Translations under genes and position numbers: made by a program | Shown: piece by piece, positions 61,678-64,000 of the stretch | Position numbering within the stretch: position 1 is the first letter of the stretch | Layout of the letters: every line of letters starts with the position of its first letter | The notes under the pieces: generated by a model | Told to the model about the DNA's origin: nothing | The model's database searches: none | The model's input: only the letters and a program-made list of their open reading frames with translations | From: Oscillospiraceae bacterium | GTDB lineage: Bacteria; Bacillota; Clostridia; Oscillospirales; Ruminococcaceae | Reading direction: 5' to 3' | DNA length: 64,000 nt | Assembly: GCA_016298065.1 (NCBI GenBank) | Contig: JAEDDN010000005.1 | Span: forward strand, 48,963-112,962

Positions 61678-64000
61678 ATGAATTTCAGGAAAATTCTTGC
61701 AGGCGTTATAGCAGTAGCTATGACAACAGGCCTGATAGCAGGAAACATTTCCACTAATGCAGGAGCTGCATCGGCAGACTCAACATTAGTAGCACAGTAC
61801 AATCTGGGCGGTTCATACACAACATCTGTTGGCTCGGCAGGGGAATTGCAGTCAACAGGCACAACATCGTATTTTGACGACACAATGGGCACCGTAGAAA
61901 GATTTAACGGTGGCACAAACGGCACAAGCTATTTGCGTCTTGACAGAAGCATATTTAATGCAGTAAGCTCAAGCACAGGTATGACAATTTCGGTTTGGTA
62001 TAAAGCCGATTCATCGACAAGCGCATGGTCGAGAATTTTTGACCTCGGACATTCGGGAGGCTCAATGCCTTATGTATTTTTAAGCTCTAACCTTTATTTA
62101 GGTTATACTTCACCTTATTTAACATACTTAGGCACAGACTATTCAATAGACTTAGACGCTTCGGCTAATGCTAAGTACGGTTCGTGGAATATGGTTACAA
62201 TGACAATGTCAAACGACCTTATTTCACTTTACTTAAACGGTCAACTTATCACTAGTGGCAGCGGAGATTATTCTTGCGTACTCAACGGCTTAAAGGAATT
62301 CTATTCTTTATATTTAGGACGTTCACAATATTATGATGATTCTGACTTCTCAGGTTATATGACAGACTTAAGAGTTTATAACTCTGCATTAACTGCAAGT
62401 CAGGTTGATTCTGTTTACTCGGGAGCAGGCGGAACTTCTTCATCAAGCGGTTCATCTTCAACACCTACAGGCGCAGCAGCCAGCGGAACTTTATATACAA
62501 TGAGCGCATCAAATGCTGACTCTACAATTTCGTTCCCGTCTGCACCTAAGGCTTACTCAGCTGATTATAACGGCAGACAAAACGTACACGACCCGTGTAT
62601 TATAAAAGACGGTAACTACTACTATATGTATTCAACGGGTATAGTTACTACAGATATTGAAATCAGACGTTCAACAGATATGATTAACTGGACTTATGTA
62701 GGCGATGCAGGTCTTATCCCTGTCGCTTCCGAGGTTTCAAGTTACTTATCATCTAACCTTTGGGCTCCTGATGTTATAAAAGTAGGAAGCACCTACAGAA
62801 TGTACTATTCAGTATCCGGCGCAAACGGCGGTAACTCTTGTATAGCTTTAGCTACAGCAAGCAGTCCTTCAGGTCCGTTTACTCATAAGGGCAAAGTAAT
62901 TTCTTCTACTACCGCAGAATGGATTGCCGGTGGCGTTAACGCTATCGACCCGATGATTACATACGACAAATCAGGCAGTATGTATATGGTATGGGGCTCA
63001 TTCTTCGGCGGTATTAAAATTGCTCCTATAAATTCAAGCACAGGTTATTTAAGCTCAACAAACGGAACAGTAATAGCTAAGCGTTCTTCATCATTTGATA
63101 ACGGCGCTGTAGAAGGTCCGTGTATCGTATACAACAGCGACACAGGCTACTATTATTTGTGCGTATCTTACGGTAACCTCTTTAACAATGACGCAGGCGC
63201 AGGCGGCTACAGCATGAGAATCGGCCGTTCAACCAGCATTACAGGTCCTTATGTTGACCAAAACGGCGTTCAGATGACAAACACATCTGTTTCCGATGTT
63301 TCGGTAGGTTATAAATTAGCTACAAACCACAAGTTCAGCACAGGTACAGGCTGGATGTCAATAGGCGGTAACGTAATATATCAAGATACCGACGGCAGAT
63401 GGTACTGCGTAGCTCACGCACGTATAAACGGCGAGCAAAATTCAGTTTATGCAAACATTCGTCAGATTTTCTGGTCAAACGACGGCTGGCCGATAATGAA
63501 CCCGCAATTATATGCAGGTGAAAAAGAGCAGACAGTAAACGTTAAGTTTGTTCCGGGTAACTATGAAAGAATAGTATTCACAAACACTAAAGAAACTTCT
63601 GCTAACACCCCGACAGTAATGAAGCTCTACAGCGACTACACTGCTACCGTAGCAGGTACATCGGGCACATGGAGCTATTCAGGTACAAATACAGTTACAG
63701 TTAAATTCGGATCCTCAACTGAGGTTTACAAGATAGTTCCTTCTTGGGATTGGAACAACAGCCGTGCAACTTATATCCTTACAGGTAAAGATTCATCAAC
63801 AGGCTTACAGCGTTGGTGCACAAAGACAGGTTACTATAATGGCGTTATAGATACATCGACATCGAGCTCTTCGTCAAGTAGTTCTACTGCACCAAGCAGC
63901 TCATCATCAAGCAGTTCATCATCAAGCAGCTCAACTGCACCGAGCAGCTCATCATCAAGCAGCTCAACTGCACCGAGCAGCTCATCATCAAGCAGCTCAA
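61678..64000 (+). CDS. Secreted GH43 arabinan endo-1,5-alpha-L-arabinosidase with LamG-like domain (3' end outside window)
   Basis: The frame is open for 774 codons to the window edge. A signal peptide (1-32) is followed by a concanavalin/LamG-like carbohydrate-binding domain (about 35-245), a Ser/Thr linker, and a GH43 five-bladed propeller. Catalytic residues are Asp305 in HDPCIIKDG (base), Asp424 in AIDPM and Glu479 in VEGPC (acid). A C-terminal beta domain (about 620-720) typical of extracellular arabinanases follows, then a Ser-rich linker from about 727 made of near-repeats of TAPSSSSS. Further modules must lie outside. ATG at 61678 follows GAGAGGAG. It should cut arabinan side chains of plant pectin. 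Confidence 0.92.
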   Translation, partial: MNFRKILAGVIAVAMTTGLIAGNISTNAGAASADSTLVAQYNLGGSYTTSVGSAGELQSTGTTSYFDDTMGTVERFNGGTNGTSYLRLDRSIFNAVSSSTGMTISVWYKADSSTSAWSRIFDLGHSGGSMPYVFLSSNLYLGYTSPYLTYLGTDYSIDLDASANAKYGSWNMVTMTMSNDLISLYLNGQLITSGSGDYSCVLNGLKEFYSLYLGRSQYYDDSDFSGYMTDLRVYNSALTASQVDSVYSGAGGTSSSSGSSSTPTGAAASGTLYTMSASNADSTISFPSAPKAYSADYNGRQNVHDPCIIKDGNYYYMYSTGIVTTDIEIRRSTDMINWTYVGDAGLIPVASEVSSYLSSNLWAPDVIKVGSTYRMYYSVSGANGGNSCIALATASSPSGPFTHKGKVISSTTAEWIAGGVNAIDPMITYDKSGSMYMVWGSFFGGIKIAPINSSTGYLSSTNGTVIAKRSSSFDNGAVEGPCIVYNSDTGYYYLCVSYGNLFNNDAGAGGYSMRIGRSTSITGPYVDQNGVQMTNTSVSDVSVGYKLATNHKFSTGTGWMSIGGNVIYQDTDGRWYCVAHARINGEQNSVYANIRQIFWSNDGWPIMNPQLYAGEKEQTVNVKFVPGNYERIVFTNTKETSANTPTVMKLYSDYTATVAGTSGTWSYSGTNTVTVKFGSSTEVYKIVPSWDWNNSRATYILTGKDSSTGLQRWCTKTGYYNGVIDTSTSSSSSSSSTAPSSSSSSSSSSSSSTAPSSSSSSSSTAPSSSSSSSS

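Noticed and set aside
63855..64000. Repetitive DNA at the window end as CRISPR
   Set aside because: The repeats are in frame, without spacers, and encode a Ser-rich linker.

Overview
The window is a low-GC bacterial chromosome segment that is almost entirely housekeeping. Spore genes (gpr, spoIIP), clostridial-type gene orders (recF-remB-gyrB-gyrA, rpsT opposite gpr-spoIIP, rpsD between rpsK and rpoA), zinc-type L33/S14/L36 and a secreted arabinan-degrading enzyme point to a spore-forming, plant-glycan-using Clostridia, probably an Oscillospiraceae/Ruminococcaceae-like gut organism. The genus cannot be fixed from the sequence alone.

Layout. 1-6.9 kb: the origin-proximal cluster yaaA(partial)-recF-remB-gyrB-(YcxB-like membrane protein)-gyrA. 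7-13 kb: a small exported protein, then on the minus strand gpr-spoIIP-small membrane protein; rpsT diverges from them; comM-dCMP deaminase lie on the minus strand. 13-18 kb: guaB, a secreted G5/3D-domain protein, acpP, zapA. 18-27 kb: U32 protein, maf, mreBCD, penicillin-binding protein 2, and convergent rny. 27.6-31.2 kb: rpmG-secE-nusG-rplKAJL, with two L1-box-like elements and an L10 leader/attenuator. 31.3-35.2 kb: proS, a flippase-like protein and a glycolipid-type glycosyltransferase, then tRNA-Met and tRNA-Glu. 35.9-43.2 kb: a type IV pilus machinery operon (PilM-PilN fusion, PilO-like, prepilin peptidase, PilB, PilT, PilC) with no pilin gene. 43.2-44.0 kb: an isolated zinc-ribbon/SHOCT gene of foreign look. 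44.4-60.5 kb: the complete S10-spc-alpha ribosomal super-operon from rpsJ to rplQ. 60.6-64 kb: a DUF4830-like lipo/membrane protein and the start of a large GH43 arabinanase with a LamG-like domain and Ser-rich linkers, cut by the window edge.

Non-coding content. Vegetative promoters with 17-18 bp spacers can be read before many operons, and Rho-independent terminators close most of them. A composite intergenic repeat of about 380-420 bp occurs at 17.1-17.5 kb and in the opposite orientation at 35.3-35.7 kb, with partial copies at 7.0 and 14.7 kb. No CRISPR array, transposase, prophage or rRNA gene was seen.

I did not find a clearly new multi-gene system. The points most worth a second look are the paired 23S-like L1 boxes in the rplKAJL operon, the hairpin between the Shine-Dalgarno and start codon of rplC, the long structured leader of the S10 operon, the composite inverted repeats, the natural Ala at the quinolone position of GyrA, the pilin-less pilus operon with a MshEN-type PilB, and the CalY/TasA-like small exported protein.
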